This document shows positions 1 through 8,078 of a DNA stretch of 64,000 nucleotides, piece by piece; within the stretch, counting starts at the first letter, position 1, and each line of letters starts with the position of its first letter. Source of the stretch: Pseudomonadota bacterium (GTDB lineage: Bacteria; Myxococcota_A; Polyangia; Polyangiales; Polyangiaceae). The stretch spans positions 13,046 through 77,045 of the forward strand of contig JAFAER010000208.1 of assembly GCA_023423895.1 (NCBI GenBank). Direction: 5' to 3'. A model generated the notes under the pieces. That model was not told the DNA's origin. It did no database searches and saw only the letters and a program-made list of their open reading frames with translations. The position numbers and the translations under genes were made by a program.

Positions 1-441
1 ACGCACGATCTCTCCGACGCGGACCTCCTCGCGCAGGTCGAGACGATCCTCCTCGGGACGATCTACATGACGCGTGCCTTGCTGCCGACGTTCATCGCCC
101 AGAACCGCGGGCTCGTTCTGAACCTCGGCTCCGTGAGCGGACAGAAGGCCTCGCCGAAGATGGCCGCCTACGGCGCCGCCAAGGCCGGCGTCGAGAACTT
201 CACGAAGTCGATCGCCCTCGAGTACGCGGACAAGAACATCCGCGCCATCACGATCTGTCCCGGGACGATCGAGACGGGGCTGATGGACAAGATGATGTTC
301 GCGATGATCGGCAAGAAGGTGCCCATGAAGCGCATCGGTCAGCCGCGCGAGATCGCCGGCCTCGTCGAGTTCCTCTTGTCCGAAGACGCGGCCTACATGA
401 CCGGATCCTCGGTCGTGGTCGACGGCGGCGTCGGTCTCTGA
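1..441 (+). CDS. SDR-family oxidoreductase (FabG-like), 5' end outside window
   Basis: The reading frame is already open at base 1, so the N-terminal cofactor-binding part (TGxxxGxG) lies upstream of the window. The visible 146 residues carry the second half of a short-chain dehydrogenase/reductase: the active-site serine region LNLGSVSG, the catalytic YGAAK motif (YxxxK), ICPGTIET after the active site, and the usual C-terminal end YMTGSSVVVDGG. This pattern fits NAD(P)H-dependent 3-oxoacyl-ACP reductases and related sugar or acyl reductases. It sits 30 bp before an acyl carrier protein, which favours an acyl or acyl-ACP substrate; that is inference. The family is secure, the substrate is not. 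Confidence 0.9.
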   Translation, partial: THDLSDADLLAQVETILLGTIYMTRALLPTFIAQNRGLVLNLGSVSGQKASPKMAAYGAAKAGVENFTKSIALEYADKNIRAITICPGTIETGLMDKMMFAMIGKKVPMKRIGQPREIAGLVEFLLSEDAAYMTGSSVVVDGGVGL

Positions 442-471
442 AAGCGTATCGATCGAAGAGCGGTGACGAGA

Positions 472-711
472 ATGTCCATGGTCGTCGACAAGGTCAAAGC
501 AGCATTCGTCTCGGCGTTCGGCGTCGACCCCGAGAAGTTCAACGTCGAGATGATGCCGGAAGACATCCAGGGGTGGGACTCGCTCGGTCACCTCACCCTC
601 GTGACCGCCCTGCAGGAGCAGTTCGGCCTCGAGTTCGAGGTGAACGAGGTCATGGACATGGACAGCGTGAAAAAAGTCGTCTCGATCTGCGAGTCCAAGA
701 CGGCGTCCTGA
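472..711 (+). CDS. Acyl carrier protein
   Basis: A 79-residue acidic protein with the phosphopantetheine attachment motif GWDSLGHL (Ser37 from this start) and the helical ACP pattern that follows (LVTALQEQFGLEFEVNEVMDMDSV). It should carry acyl groups as a thioester on a 4'-phosphopantetheine arm in the cytosol. ATG at 472 is chosen; an in-frame GTG at 463 is only 2 bases from GAAGAG (455-460), and ATG 478 is also possible. It lies between an SDR and an AMP-ligase, so it is probably the dedicated carrier of this cluster and not the housekeeping AcpP. Confidence 0.92.
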   Translation: MSMVVDKVKAAFVSAFGVDPEKFNVEMMPEDIQGWDSLGHLTLVTALQEQFGLEFEVNEVMDMDSVKKVVSICESKTAS

Positions 712-738
712 GCCGTCGTCGCCCCACCGCATCGAGCC

Positions 739-2274
739 GTGAACGCAGCGACCTGGCTCCTCGAAGGCTCCGAGCGACGACCTGACGAGCTCGCCTTCGC
801 GCAGCAGGGGAAATACCTGACCCATCGCGAATGGCGCGAGCGGGTCCTCGCGGTCGCCGCCTACCTCCGCGCGAGCGGCGTCGAGCCCGCGGACCGTGTT
901 GCTTCGATCGCAGCGAACGGTCCCGACGCGGCCGCCGTCCTCGTCGGCACGATGCTCGTGGGAGCCACAGCCGTCCCGCTCCCGGCGAGCGATCCCGCGC
1001 CCAGGCTCGGTCGGATGCTCGCGCGCGCGAAGCCGGCCGCGATCTTCGCCGATGGACGCGCCGCGACCGTCGCCAAGGAGCTCGCGCCGAACGCCATCGT
1101 CTTCGGCCTCGCCGAGATCGCCGCGGCGTCCGCTTCGAGCGCGGCCCCCGCGAGAGGCGCGAGGGGCGCGAGCACCGCGCCAGACGATCCCGCGCTGGTG
1201 CTGTTCACGTCCGGCAGCACCGGAGAACCTCGGGGCGTCGTCCTCTCTCACGAGAACATCGTCGCGAACACGACGTCGATCCTGGCCAGCCTGCCGATCC
1301 GCGAGACCGATCGGATGATGGCGGTCCTGCCGTTCTACTACTCGTTCGGCGCGTCCGTCCTCTTCACGCACGTTCGCGCGGGCGCGGGCATCGTGGTCAA
1401 CAATCAGTTCATGTTCGCAGACCGCGTCCTCGAAGAGATGGTGCGCGAGCAGTGCACGACCTTCGCCGGCGTGCCGAGCACCTACCAGCTCCTCCTCCGG
1501 CGCTCGAGCCTCCCGAAGATGACGTTCCCGCATCTTCGGTACGTTCAGCAGGCGGGTGGACGCCTGCCGCCCAACTTCGTCCGCGAGCTCGCCGAACGGC
1601 TTCCACACGTCGAGATCTGGCTCATGTACGGTCAGACCGAGGCGACGGCGCGGCTCTCGTGCCTCGATCCCGCTCGCCTGGCGGACAAGGCGCACACCAT
1701 CGGCCGGCCGATCCCGGGCGTGACGTTGGAGATCGTTCGTCCGGACGGGACGCCTGCCCCGCAGGGCGAGATCGGCGAGCTCGTCGCGCGTGGCAAGAAC
1801 ATCGGCCTCGGGTACCTCGACGAGCCCGAGGCGACCGCAGAGACGTTCGTGGACGGATCGCTCCGGACGGGCGACCTCGGCAAGGTGGACGAGGACGGGT
1901 TCTTCGTCCTCGTCGATCGTGCGAAAGACTTCCTCAAGTGTGCCGGCTACCGCGTCGCGATGAAGGAAATCGAGGACGTGCTCGTCACGTTTCCCGGGGT
2001 CGTCGAGGCGGCCGTCGTCGGGATCCCGGACGACCTCCAGGGAGAGGCCGTGCAAGCCTTCATCGTCCACCCCCGGGGCGACGATGCACGCAAGGACCTC
2101 GAGTCCCATTGCAAGCGCGCGCTCCTGCCTCACGTCCAGCCGCGGGTCACCGTCTTCGTCGACAGCCTTCCCAAAACGGCCGCCGGCAAGCTCGCGCGCG
2201 AGAAGTTGCGCTCGATGACCAGCACGAGCACGAGCACGAGCACGAGCCCAGGCACGAGGAACGAGCCGTCATGA
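739..2274 (+). CDS. AMP-dependent acyl ligase (ANL superfamily)
   Basis: Activates a carboxylic acid with ATP to an acyl-adenylate and passes it to CoA or to an ACP. All ANL core motifs are visible: P-loop FTSGSTGEPRG near residue 157, YGQTEAT near 297, the RTGDLG / VDRAKDFLKCAGYRV hinge region near 375-405, and the C-terminal lysine in PKTAAGKLARE near 485. Length (511) is normal. The start is GTG 27 bp after the ACP stop. The last residues are a Ser-Thr run made by four tandem AGCACG hexamers (2221-2244), probably a disordered tail. The stop overlaps the next start (ATGA at 2271-2274). With the adjacent ACP and Lux-like genes it likely loads a fatty or other acyl acid; the substrate is unknown. 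Confidence 0.9.
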   Translation: MNAATWLLEGSERRPDELAFAQQGKYLTHREWRERVLAVAAYLRASGVEPADRVASIAANGPDAAAVLVGTMLVGATAVPLPASDPAPRLGRMLARAKPAAIFADGRAATVAKELAPNAIVFGLAEIAAASASSAAPARGARGASTAPDDPALVLFTSGSTGEPRGVVLSHENIVANTTSILASLPIRETDRMMAVLPFYYSFGASVLFTHVRAGAGIVVNNQFMFADRVLEEMVREQCTTFAGVPSTYQLLLRRSSLPKMTFPHLRYVQQAGGRLPPNFVRELAERLPHVEIWLMYGQTEATARLSCLDPARLADKAHTIGRPIPGVTLEIVRPDGTPAPQGEIGELVARGKNIGLGYLDEPEATAETFVDGSLRTGDLGKVDEDGFFVLVDRAKDFLKCAGYRVAMKEIEDVLVTFPGVVEAAVVGIPDDLQGEAVQAFIVHPRGDDARKDLESHCKRALLPHVQPRVTVFVDSLPKTAAGKLAREKLRSMTSTSTSTSTSPGTRNEPS

Positions 2275-3401
2275 CCGCGGAAACGAGCACCGATCACGAG
2301 ATCCTCGCGTTGATCGAGCACGAGCAGTTCCGCCTCGACCCGGTCGAGAAGGAGCAGCGGCTCTGCACGGTCCTGAGTCATCAGGTGGCCCGCCATGCCG
2401 CCGCGCTTCCTGCATTCGCGCGCCTCGTCGATCGGCTCGGCTTCGGTCCCGGCCCGCACCGTCGCTACGAGGACATCCCCTGGGTCCACGTCTCGGCGTT
2501 CAAGAAGTTCGAGCTCCGGACCGTTCCGGCCGACAAGATCGTCCGCGTCGTCACCTCGAGCGCGACCACGAGCGGCACCCCGAGCAAGATCCACATCGAC
2601 AAGCCGACGAGCTTTCGTCAGTCGAAGGCGCTCGCGGCGACACTCACGGACGTCCTCGGAAAGACGCGCCGACCGTACCTCGTGCTCGACGCGGCAGAGT
2701 CGAACGCCGCCGCGAGCAGCCTGAGCGCACGCGGCGCCGCCATTCGCGGACTGTTACCGTTCGCGTCGGAGGTCACGTATGCGCTCGACCTCCAAGGCAC
2801 GACGCTCGTCCCGAACGAGGGCCGGATCCGCACGTTCTTCGACAAGAACGCCGGCAAGTCTCCCCTGCTCTTCGGGTTCACGTACATCGTGTGGAGCGTC
2901 GTGCTCGAACAGCTCGGGAACGCGGGCGTCTCCTTCGGTCCCGCACCCGGGGCGATGCTGCTCCATAGCGGCGGGTGGAAGAAGCTGACGGAGCTCGCGG
3001 TGGAGAAAGACACCTTCGCCGCGAAGGCCGCGCGCGTCTTCGGCATGCAGGCGAGCCACGTGCTCGACTTCTACGGGATGGCCGAACAGGTCGGAGTCGT
3101 GTTCGTCGACTGCATCGCCGGCAACAAGCACCCGCCAGACTTCGCCGACGTTCTGCTCCGGGATCCGCTCACGCTCGAGCGCGTCGGGCCCGGCCAGGCC
3201 GGTCTCATCGAGGTCCTCAGCGTCCTGCCGGAGAGCTATCCGGGCCAGGCGCTGCTCACGGACGACGTCGGCATTCTCGTCGGCGAGGACGGTTGCGCAT
3301 GCGGCCGCCGCGGGCGCCACTTCCGCATCCGGTCGCGCGTGGCGCAAGCCGAAGTTCGTGGCTGCGGTGACACCTTCGCGGCAAAGCGAGTCGTCGGATG
3401 A
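2271..3401 (+). CDS. LuxE-like acyl-protein synthetase
   Basis: A 376-residue protein of the LuxE/acyl-protein synthetase type, the family whose founder activates fatty acids and acylates the reductase LuxC in bacterial bioluminescence. Supporting features: typical length for LuxE, VTSSATTSGTPSKIHID (the Ser/Thr-Gly-rich ATP region) near residue 90, LLHSGGWKK near 230, and FYGMAEQ near 265, which matches the family signature region. Near the C-terminus a CACGRRG stretch is seen. It overlaps the AMP-ligase upstream and the LuxC-like gene downstream by 4 bp each (ATGA), implying translational coupling and a joint job. No luxA/luxB is visible, so light production is not suggested. Confidence 0.85.
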   Translation: MTAETSTDHEILALIEHEQFRLDPVEKEQRLCTVLSHQVARHAAALPAFARLVDRLGFGPGPHRRYEDIPWVHVSAFKKFELRTVPADKIVRVVTSSATTSGTPSKIHIDKPTSFRQSKALAATLTDVLGKTRRPYLVLDAAESNAAASSLSARGAAIRGLLPFASEVTYALDLQGTTLVPNEGRIRTFFDKNAGKSPLLFGFTYIVWSVVLEQLGNAGVSFGPAPGAMLLHSGGWKKLTELAVEKDTFAAKAARVFGMQASHVLDFYGMAEQVGVVFVDCIAGNKHPPDFADVLLRDPLTLERVGPGQAGLIEVLSVLPESYPGQALLTDDVGILVGEDGCACGRRGRHFRIRSRVAQAEVRGCGDTFAAKRVVG

Positions 3402-4681
3402 CGTACCTGCACGAACGAATCGAGGCTGCAGCCCTCGCCGAAGAGGCGGACCGCGTCGCGCGGGCGGCAGAGGCGGCTGCCTCGCGGAGGACTGCAGATC
3501 TGCTGCAGCTCTTCGACGCCTTCGCCGGCAAGCTCGCGACGCCGGCGTTTGCCGACGTGGAAGGCATCGCGTTCCTTGCAACCTGGCTCCGGAAGAAGAG
3601 CCTGGAATCGACGGTGCGCGCGAGCCTCGGGTCCCGCGAGGCGGCCCTGGACGGGTTCATCCCGGATGGATCGCGCAAGCTCCGCGCAGCGCCCCGTGGC
3701 GCGGTCGCCCACTGGATCGCCGGCAACATCCCGACGCTCGCGGTCTTCTCGTTCGTCCTCTCGGCACTGGTGAAGAACGTCAATCTGGTGCGCGTGCCGA
3801 AAGAGAGCCTCGGTGTCGTCCGACGCATGTTGGCCGTGCTCGAGACGACCTCGATCGCGACCGCAGACGGAGGGACGCTCTCGGGGCGCGACCTGCTGGA
3901 GGGTGCATCCTTCTTCTACTTCCCGGGTCAGGAGCGTTCGCTGCATGCGACGCTTTCGCTCCGCGCCGACGCGCGCGTCGTGTGGGGCGGACAGGAGACG
4001 CTCGCCTCCGTGCTCCCGCTCCCGCGTCACGAGCACTGCGAGGATATCGTGTTCGGGCCGAAGTTCTCGCTCGGGCTCGTCGATGCCGCTGCCCGAGAGC
4101 GCGTGTCGAGCGGCGGTGAGGACGGCGCTGCCGTCGCTCGCTCCCTCGTGCGGGACGTCATCCTGTTCGAGCAGGCCGCGTGCTCTTCGCCGCACATCCT
4201 CTACGTCCAGGGTTCTCTCGACGAGGCCCGCTCGTTCGCCCGTGTTCTCGCCGCGGAGCTCGAGAAGCAGACCAAACGCTCTCCGAAACGCGCGATCGCC
4301 GAAGGCACGGCGGCGGCCATCCTTCGCCTCCGTGCCGACTACGCCCTTGCAGAAGAGCGCGACGTCTTCGCGTCGCGACACGTCGACTACACCGTTCTTG
4401 TCGATGCCGACGGCGCGGTGCTCTCCGAAGGCGTTCAGTCACGCACGCTCTTCGTACGCGCCGTCGACGACCTCAGGGCCGTGGTGCAGATCATCAACCC
4501 TCAGGTCCAGACGGTCGGCATGCTCGTCGACGACGCCGCGCTCGCCGCCGAGCTCGCCGAGGCCGTTGCGCGCAAAGGCGTCTCACGCCTCGTCCGTTTC
4601 GGTCTGATGAACGTCTACGATCAGCCGTGGGACGGCATGTTCGCGTGCGACCGCTTCGTCCGCTGGATCAGCTGGACCTGA
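3398..4681 (+). CDS. LuxC-like acyl-CoA/acyl-protein reductase
   Basis: A 427-residue member of the LuxC/aldehyde dehydrogenase superfamily, which reduces an enzyme-bound acyl thioester to an aldehyde with NADPH. The nucleophilic cysteine is clear in LFEQAACSSPH (Cys262). The Rossmann part begins near RGAVAHWIAGNIPTLAV (about 100-117), and the C-terminal FGLMNVYDQPWDGMF is typical of the family. It is the last gene of the coupled plus-strand set and runs convergently, 26 bp apart, towards the glycosyltransferase. With the LuxE-like protein and ACP it forms a fatty-acid-reductase type complex. The product may be an aldehyde, or, with the SDR, an alcohol; this is inferred. Confidence 0.87.
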   Translation: MTYLHERIEAAALAEEADRVARAAEAAASRRTADLLQLFDAFAGKLATPAFADVEGIAFLATWLRKKSLESTVRASLGSREAALDGFIPDGSRKLRAAPRGAVAHWIAGNIPTLAVFSFVLSALVKNVNLVRVPKESLGVVRRMLAVLETTSIATADGGTLSGRDLLEGASFFYFPGQERSLHATLSLRADARVVWGGQETLASVLPLPRHEHCEDIVFGPKFSLGLVDAAARERVSSGGEDGAAVARSLVRDVILFEQAACSSPHILYVQGSLDEARSFARVLAAELEKQTKRSPKRAIAEGTAAAILRLRADYALAEERDVFASRHVDYTVLVDADGAVLSEGVQSRTLFVRAVDDLRAVVQIINPQVQTVGMLVDDAALAAELAEAVARKGVSRLVRFGLMNVYDQPWDGMFACDRFVRWISWT

Positions 4682-4707
4682 CCGCGACGCCCCCCCCGGC
4701 GCCCCCT

Positions 4708-5424
4708 TCAGCGTGCGTTCTTCAAGCGCTGGCGGAGCTCGACGAGCTCCTTGGCCATCCGCCACCCGTCCTTCACGACGGAGACGGAGCTCTGATGGGG
4801 GTTGTGATCGACGATGATGGGCACCTCGACGACGTCCCCCCCTCGACGCAGATGAAGCGTCGCGAGCTCGAGCGAGCAGAGGTAGTGATCGTAGACGAGG
4901 TCCGGAAGCAGGCTCTTCGCCACGGACGTCCGAAGGATGAAGCTGCCCTGGGAATCGCCGGGCGTGCTCCATCCGAGGAGTAGCCGTCGGAGCGTCAAGA
5001 ACGTCAGCGACGAGAGACGACGCACCTTCGTTACGCCGACGAGCTGGGACTCAGGATGGGCCTTGGACCCGATCGCGAAGTCGGGCCGTCCCGCTCGCTC
5101 GAACGAGATCACGTCGGACCAGCCGAACGGCAAATCGTCGGCCGAGAGGATCACGAACTCTTCACGAGCCTCGCGAATGCCAAGCTTGTAGCCAGCGCCG
5201 ATCCCCTTGGCCGTCGTGTCGAGAAAGCGCACCTCCGGCTTGTCGCCTTCACGCGGGGCGACGAGCGCGTCGACCCTCGCTTGCGCCTCGGGAGTCAGCG
5301 GCTTCCCGTTGTGTGCGAGCAGCACCTCTCGAACACCGTGCGCAGGACCTTCCTCGCGTGCGCGGCGAACCGTCGTGCCGATGGAGGTGAGATCGCTGTG
5401 GAACGGCAGAACGAGCGTGTACAT
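4708..5424 (-). CDS. Family 2 glycosyltransferase
   Basis: A 238-residue GT-A fold transferase. The N-terminus MYTLVLPFHSD is the nucleotide-sugar binding strand, GIGAGYKLGIREA is the glycine-rich helix of GT2 enzymes, and SADDLP near residue 117 supplies the acidic metal/nucleotide site. There is no long membrane segment, so it is probably cytosolic or peripheral. The ATG at 5424 shares one base with the upstream stop (TGATG); a TTG one codon earlier is possible. The overlap with the deacetylase-like gene indicates co-translation. It probably transfers a sugar in synthesis of a surface glycan or glycolipid; donor and acceptor are unknown. Confidence 0.85.
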   Translation of the reverse strand: MYTLVLPFHSDLTSIGTTVRRAREEGPAHGVREVLLAHNGKPLTPEAQARVDALVAPREGDKPEVRFLDTTAKGIGAGYKLGIREAREEFVILSADDLPFGWSDVISFERAGRPDFAIGSKAHPESQLVGVTKVRRLSSLTFLTLRRLLLGWSTPGDSQGSFILRTSVAKSLLPDLVYDHYLCSLELATLHLRRGGDVVEVPIIVDHNPHQSSVSVVKDGWRMAKELVELRQRLKNAR

Positions 5425-6218
5425 CAACCGGCGTCCGCGGCGCGGTAGATGATGTGGTCCCAGAGCTTGTCGTTCAGCTCGGCATACGTCCCACCAAGAC
5501 GTGGTGCGACCTCGAGGAGGAAGTTGCGCGTGCGGAGCGCCGGGTGCTCGTGCCGGCTGCCGTACCAGATCGGATGAATCAGGATCTGGAGGTTCGGACC
5601 GCGAGGACGAGTCAGGCTGAGCAGCGGCTCACCTTCACGCCAGCGGGCGCGAGAGTCCGAGATGTACCAGCGGAAGAGCTCCTTCGCGTACCCACTCACG
5701 CGGCCAGCGATCCGGAGCGGCCCATTGATGAGCTCGGGAACCGGGAGGTGGAACGAAACCGAGCGAACGGGGCGACCGAGGATGCCCTCGAGCTCGTCAC
5801 ACGCGTTCGCGATGTCGCGTTCACGCGTCGCCTCGTCCACATCTTTCGTTCCGCGGGCGACGACGTCGTAGTGCAGGCCGATCTCGTGGCCGAGCCGGTC
5901 GATCTCGGCCAGCGCGTCGCGCGAGCTCGACCACCCCAGCTGGTAGAACGGTGATGCAAGCATCACGTGGTACGTCGACACCACGCCTGCTTCGCTCTCC
6001 AGGCGGGCGATCGGGACGGCGCGCTCGAGAGACACGTCGATGTCGTGACGAACGAAGACCCGCCGTGGGGCCGCTTCATCCGTCGAGACGTCTCCGGCGT
6101 CACCGACGAGCGTGGGGACGAAGTCCCGCCGCAGCACCGCATACAGCTTGGCAAGGTAGTCGTAGCTGAGGTCCGAGTCCCAGGCTCCGGGCTCGTTCGG
6201 TAGGTTCGTTGCGCTCAT
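5424..6218 (-). CDS. Polysaccharide deacetylase-like (NodB-type) protein
   Basis: A 264-residue protein resembling carbohydrate esterase 4/NodB-like domains of the type found in surface polysaccharide clusters. Visible motifs: RHDIDVS near residue 57 (the metal-binding and catalytic Asp region), HEIGLHYD near 112 (His-Asp motif), SFHLPVPE near 160 and ILIHPIWYG near 217 (late His motif). No signal peptide is seen, so a cytosolic role on a lipid-linked or nucleotide sugar is likely. It is coupled to the GT2 gene downstream by overlap. Removal of an N-acetyl group from an aminosugar is the simplest reading; the exact substrate cannot be told. Confidence 0.8.
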   Translation of the reverse strand: MSATNLPNEPGAWDSDLSYDYLAKLYAVLRRDFVPTLVGDAGDVSTDEAAPRRVFVRHDIDVSLERAVPIARLESEAGVVSTYHVMLASPFYQLGWSSSRDALAEIDRLGHEIGLHYDVVARGTKDVDEATRERDIANACDELEGILGRPVRSVSFHLPVPELINGPLRIAGRVSGYAKELFRWYISDSRARWREGEPLLSLTRPRGPNLQILIHPIWYGSRHEHPALRTRNFLLEVAPRLGGTYAELNDKLWDHIIYRAADAG

Positions 6219-6262
6219 CGGCCGTCTCGGGGAGGCATACGATAGCCGCCCTCATACGCGGC

Positions 6263-6303
6263 GCGCCAGCACGTCGCGTTCGTCACTCGCCGTCGAGTAC
6301 CCG
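6263..6303 (-). repeat. 41-bp copy of the 3' end of the LpxD-like gene
   Basis: These 41 bases match 8059-8099, which spans the last codons and stop of the LpxD-like gene, at 35 of 41 positions and in the same orientation. The copy keeps a stop codon at the matching place, but the sequence upstream of it does not read as a recognisable protein. It may be the last trace of a second acyltransferase gene that once followed the aminotransferase, or a short recombination footprint. Confidence 0.5.
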
Positions 6304-6429
6304 CCGACGATGACGCAGCGCCCGAGGTCGCGAGCTCGCCGACTCGAGTCGAGGGGGTGGGATCGCACTGCGAACGACTCCACCCATGAGGGTCGACGTC
6401 CGGCCCCATGCGGTCGAACGTGCGTGTCG

Positions 6430-7548
6430 TCAGATCGCCGCGAGGAGCGCTGCCGCCGCGGTCTCCCGCTCGTCGGGACGGATGCCATAGAACAGCGGCA
6501 GGTTCACGACGGACTCGCAGAAACGCTTCGACACGGACAGGTCGCCATGAGCGATCGCGCCCGCTCTCTTGGCGGGCGGTTGCACGTCCATCGTCTCCGG
6601 GTACGTCCGCGCGGCGCCGACGCCTGACTTCTTCAACGCGTCGACGAGCTCCGCGCCCTTCTTCCCTTCGACGGTCACCACGTTCAGGTAGCCGTTCTCG
6701 ACGACACCGGCGGGCGGCCCGTAGACCTTCAGTCGCTTTCCGCTGCTCGTGAGGCGGTCGCGGTAAAACGCAGCCGCCTCCCGGCGCGAGGAGAGGATCG
6801 CCGGAAGCTCGTCGAGCACGCGCGAGATGAACGCCGCGTTGATGCCGCCCATCCGGGAGTTCCAACCGACGTGTGCATACGAGTAGTGATCCGAACGCCC
6901 GTGGTTGCACAGCGAGCGCACGAGCGACTCCTGCGTCTCCGTCTGCAGCGTGATCGCACCGCCATCCATCGCCCCACCGACCACCTTCGCCGGGTAGAAC
7001 GAGAGCGTCGCCGCGTCGGCCTTCGCGAGCACCGGCTCGCCGTTCGCTTCGACGCCGAAGCACTGCGCGCCATCCTCGAGGAGCGCGATCTCACGCTCCT
7101 TGCAGAACGCGCGAATCTCGGCGAGCCGCGCCGACGTCCATCCGAACAGATGCACGAGGATCGCCGCATCGAAGCGATGCTTCTCGTGCGCGGAGCGGAG
7201 CTCCGTGAGGCTCACCTGGAGATCGTCCGGATCGACATCGACGAGAACCGGGATAGCCCCGAGCTGCGCGATGGCCTCGAACGTCGCCCAGAACGTCAGG
7301 TTCGGGAGGGCGACCTTGGAGCCGGCCTTCACGCCGAGCGCTTGGAGCCCGATGAGCAAAGCATCGGTTCCGTTGGCGCACGAGACCACACGGGGCGCAC
7401 CGAGCACTTCGGAGAGCTTCCGCTCGAGCGCGCCGACACGCGGCCCACCGACGAACTCGCACTTGTCGAGGCACTCGGCCCAGGCCGGAAGGACGTCCTC
7501 ACGAACGCGGTGGACGATGCGGGTCAGATCGATGAACGGGACGGGCAT
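6430..7548 (-). CDS. DegT/DnrJ/EryC1 family PLP aminotransferase
   Basis: A 372-residue sugar aminotransferase. It opens with MPVPFIDLTR, carries CANGTDALLIGLQALGV (phosphate-binding loop near 66), PNLTFWATFEAI near 92, the PLP aspartate in LLEDGAQCFG near 162, and the PLP lysine in LSFYPAKVVGG (about Lys188). These enzymes convert a 3- or 4-keto nucleotide sugar to an aminosugar using glutamate. A longer frame reaches 7596, but ATG 7548 fits the family N-terminus. A promoter-like element lies just upstream (7562-7595). Together with the LpxD-like acyltransferase and the GT2 it suggests an N-acylated aminosugar. The 211 bp to the deacetylase gene hold a short repeat of the acyltransferase 3' end. 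Confidence 0.9.
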   Translation of the reverse strand: MPVPFIDLTRIVHRVREDVLPAWAECLDKCEFVGGPRVGALERKLSEVLGAPRVVSCANGTDALLIGLQALGVKAGSKVALPNLTFWATFEAIAQLGAIPVLVDVDPDDLQVSLTELRSAHEKHRFDAAILVHLFGWTSARLAEIRAFCKEREIALLEDGAQCFGVEANGEPVLAKADAATLSFYPAKVVGGAMDGGAITLQTETQESLVRSLCNHGRSDHYSYAHVGWNSRMGGINAAFISRVLDELPAILSSRREAAAFYRDRLTSSGKRLKVYGPPAGVVENGYLNVVTVEGKKGAELVDALKKSGVGAARTYPETMDVQPPAKRAGAIAHGDLSVSKRFCESVVNLPLFYGIRPDERETAAAALLAAI

Positions 7549-7561
7549 GGATGGCGCTCCA

Positions 7562-7595
7562 GAGCCGGTATAGTGCCGGCGTCTGCGGTTTTCCA
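7562..7595 (-). promoter_or_regulatory. Shared promoter-like element upstream of the aminotransferase gene
   Basis: On the minus strand this reads TGGAAA, 17 bases, then TATACCGGCTC, ending 14 bases before ATG 7548. A 16-base core (7562-7577) recurs exactly at 9084-9099, and the GGAAA box sits at the same distance in both copies. Spacing is that of a sigma70-type promoter, though each hexamer matches consensus at only about four positions. Read on the plus strand the same core contains TATAGT, so the direction is not proven. Confidence 0.45.
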
Positions 7596-7650
7596 TCTTC
7601 CGGTCTTCGCCTCTGCGCCTGCGGGGGGTGCTGCAGAGCTTTCGTCCGCC

Positions 7651-7685
7651 GCTTGCTCCGCTTGCTCCGCTTGCTCCGCTTGCTC
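7651..7685 (+). repeat. 9-bp tandem repeat (GCTTGCTCC), about 3.9 copies
   Basis: Three perfect units and one 8-base partial unit of GCTTGCTCC lie in the non-coding stretch between the aminotransferase and the LpxD-like gene. It is not inside a convincing gene. Such short arrays arise by slippage and could vary between strains. Confidence 0.8.
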
Positions 7686-7741
7686 AGGGTTGGGCGCCCG
7701 CATTCACTTCGTGCGTCGCAGGCGCTCGCGGCGTTCGACGG

Positions 7742-7972
7742 TCATGCGTAGACCCGCGGCGGGGCCGTCCGGAGCGCCGCCGCGAGTCGTCTCGCCTCCT
7801 CCGCGACGTCCGGCCGGAATGCCATCCGCCACGGACGGCGAATGGGTCGGCCGCGAAGCCGCTTCACCACGAGGTCACCTCCTCCGAGATACGGGCTCGC
7901 GACCCACTCCGAAAAGACCGCGACGCTCGCTCGACCGCACGTCGGCCGCGCAGTCGCAGAGGAGAAGCGCCT
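7742..7972 (-). pseudogene. C-terminal remnant of a LysR-type regulator
   Basis: On the minus strand 76 codons are open and read like the end of a LysR-type transcriptional regulator. GRASVAVFSEWVASPYLGGG corresponds to the usual GxGIALLPxWxVAxxLxxG segment, followed by PIRRPWRMAFRP and a final helix EEARRLAAALRTAP. A stop codon precedes this segment (7973-7975) and no start or DNA-binding domain is present, so the gene is a truncated relic. Family assignment rests on motif pattern only. Confidence 0.5.
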
Positions 7973-8048
7973 CTACGTCGAGGAGCTCGCTCGCGACGGG
8001 ACACCGCTGGATCCGGTGACCGCGAAGGCGCTTCAGCAGGTGTCGTAG
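7920..8048 (+). pseudogene. Possible 3' fragment of an unknown gene
   Basis: The plus-strand frame ending at 8048 finishes with EEKRLYVEELARDGTPLD and has coding-like codon use (mostly G/C at third positions). It overlaps the LysR relic in antisense and has no sensible N-terminal part, so I read it as the tail of a gene lost by rearrangement. The start coordinate is approximate. Product unknown; it could also be chance. Confidence 0.3.
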
Positions 8049-8078
8049 CGTCGGCCCTGCGCCAGCACGTCGCGCGCG

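Noticed and set aside
831..2270. Long plus-strand frame over the AMP-ligase gene
   Set aside because: It is Arg-rich, frame-shifted shadow of the ligase; only its part from 2271 on is a real gene.
1..4681. Bioluminescence operon
   Set aside because: LuxE- and LuxC-like genes only; no luciferase subunits or LuxD seen in the window.
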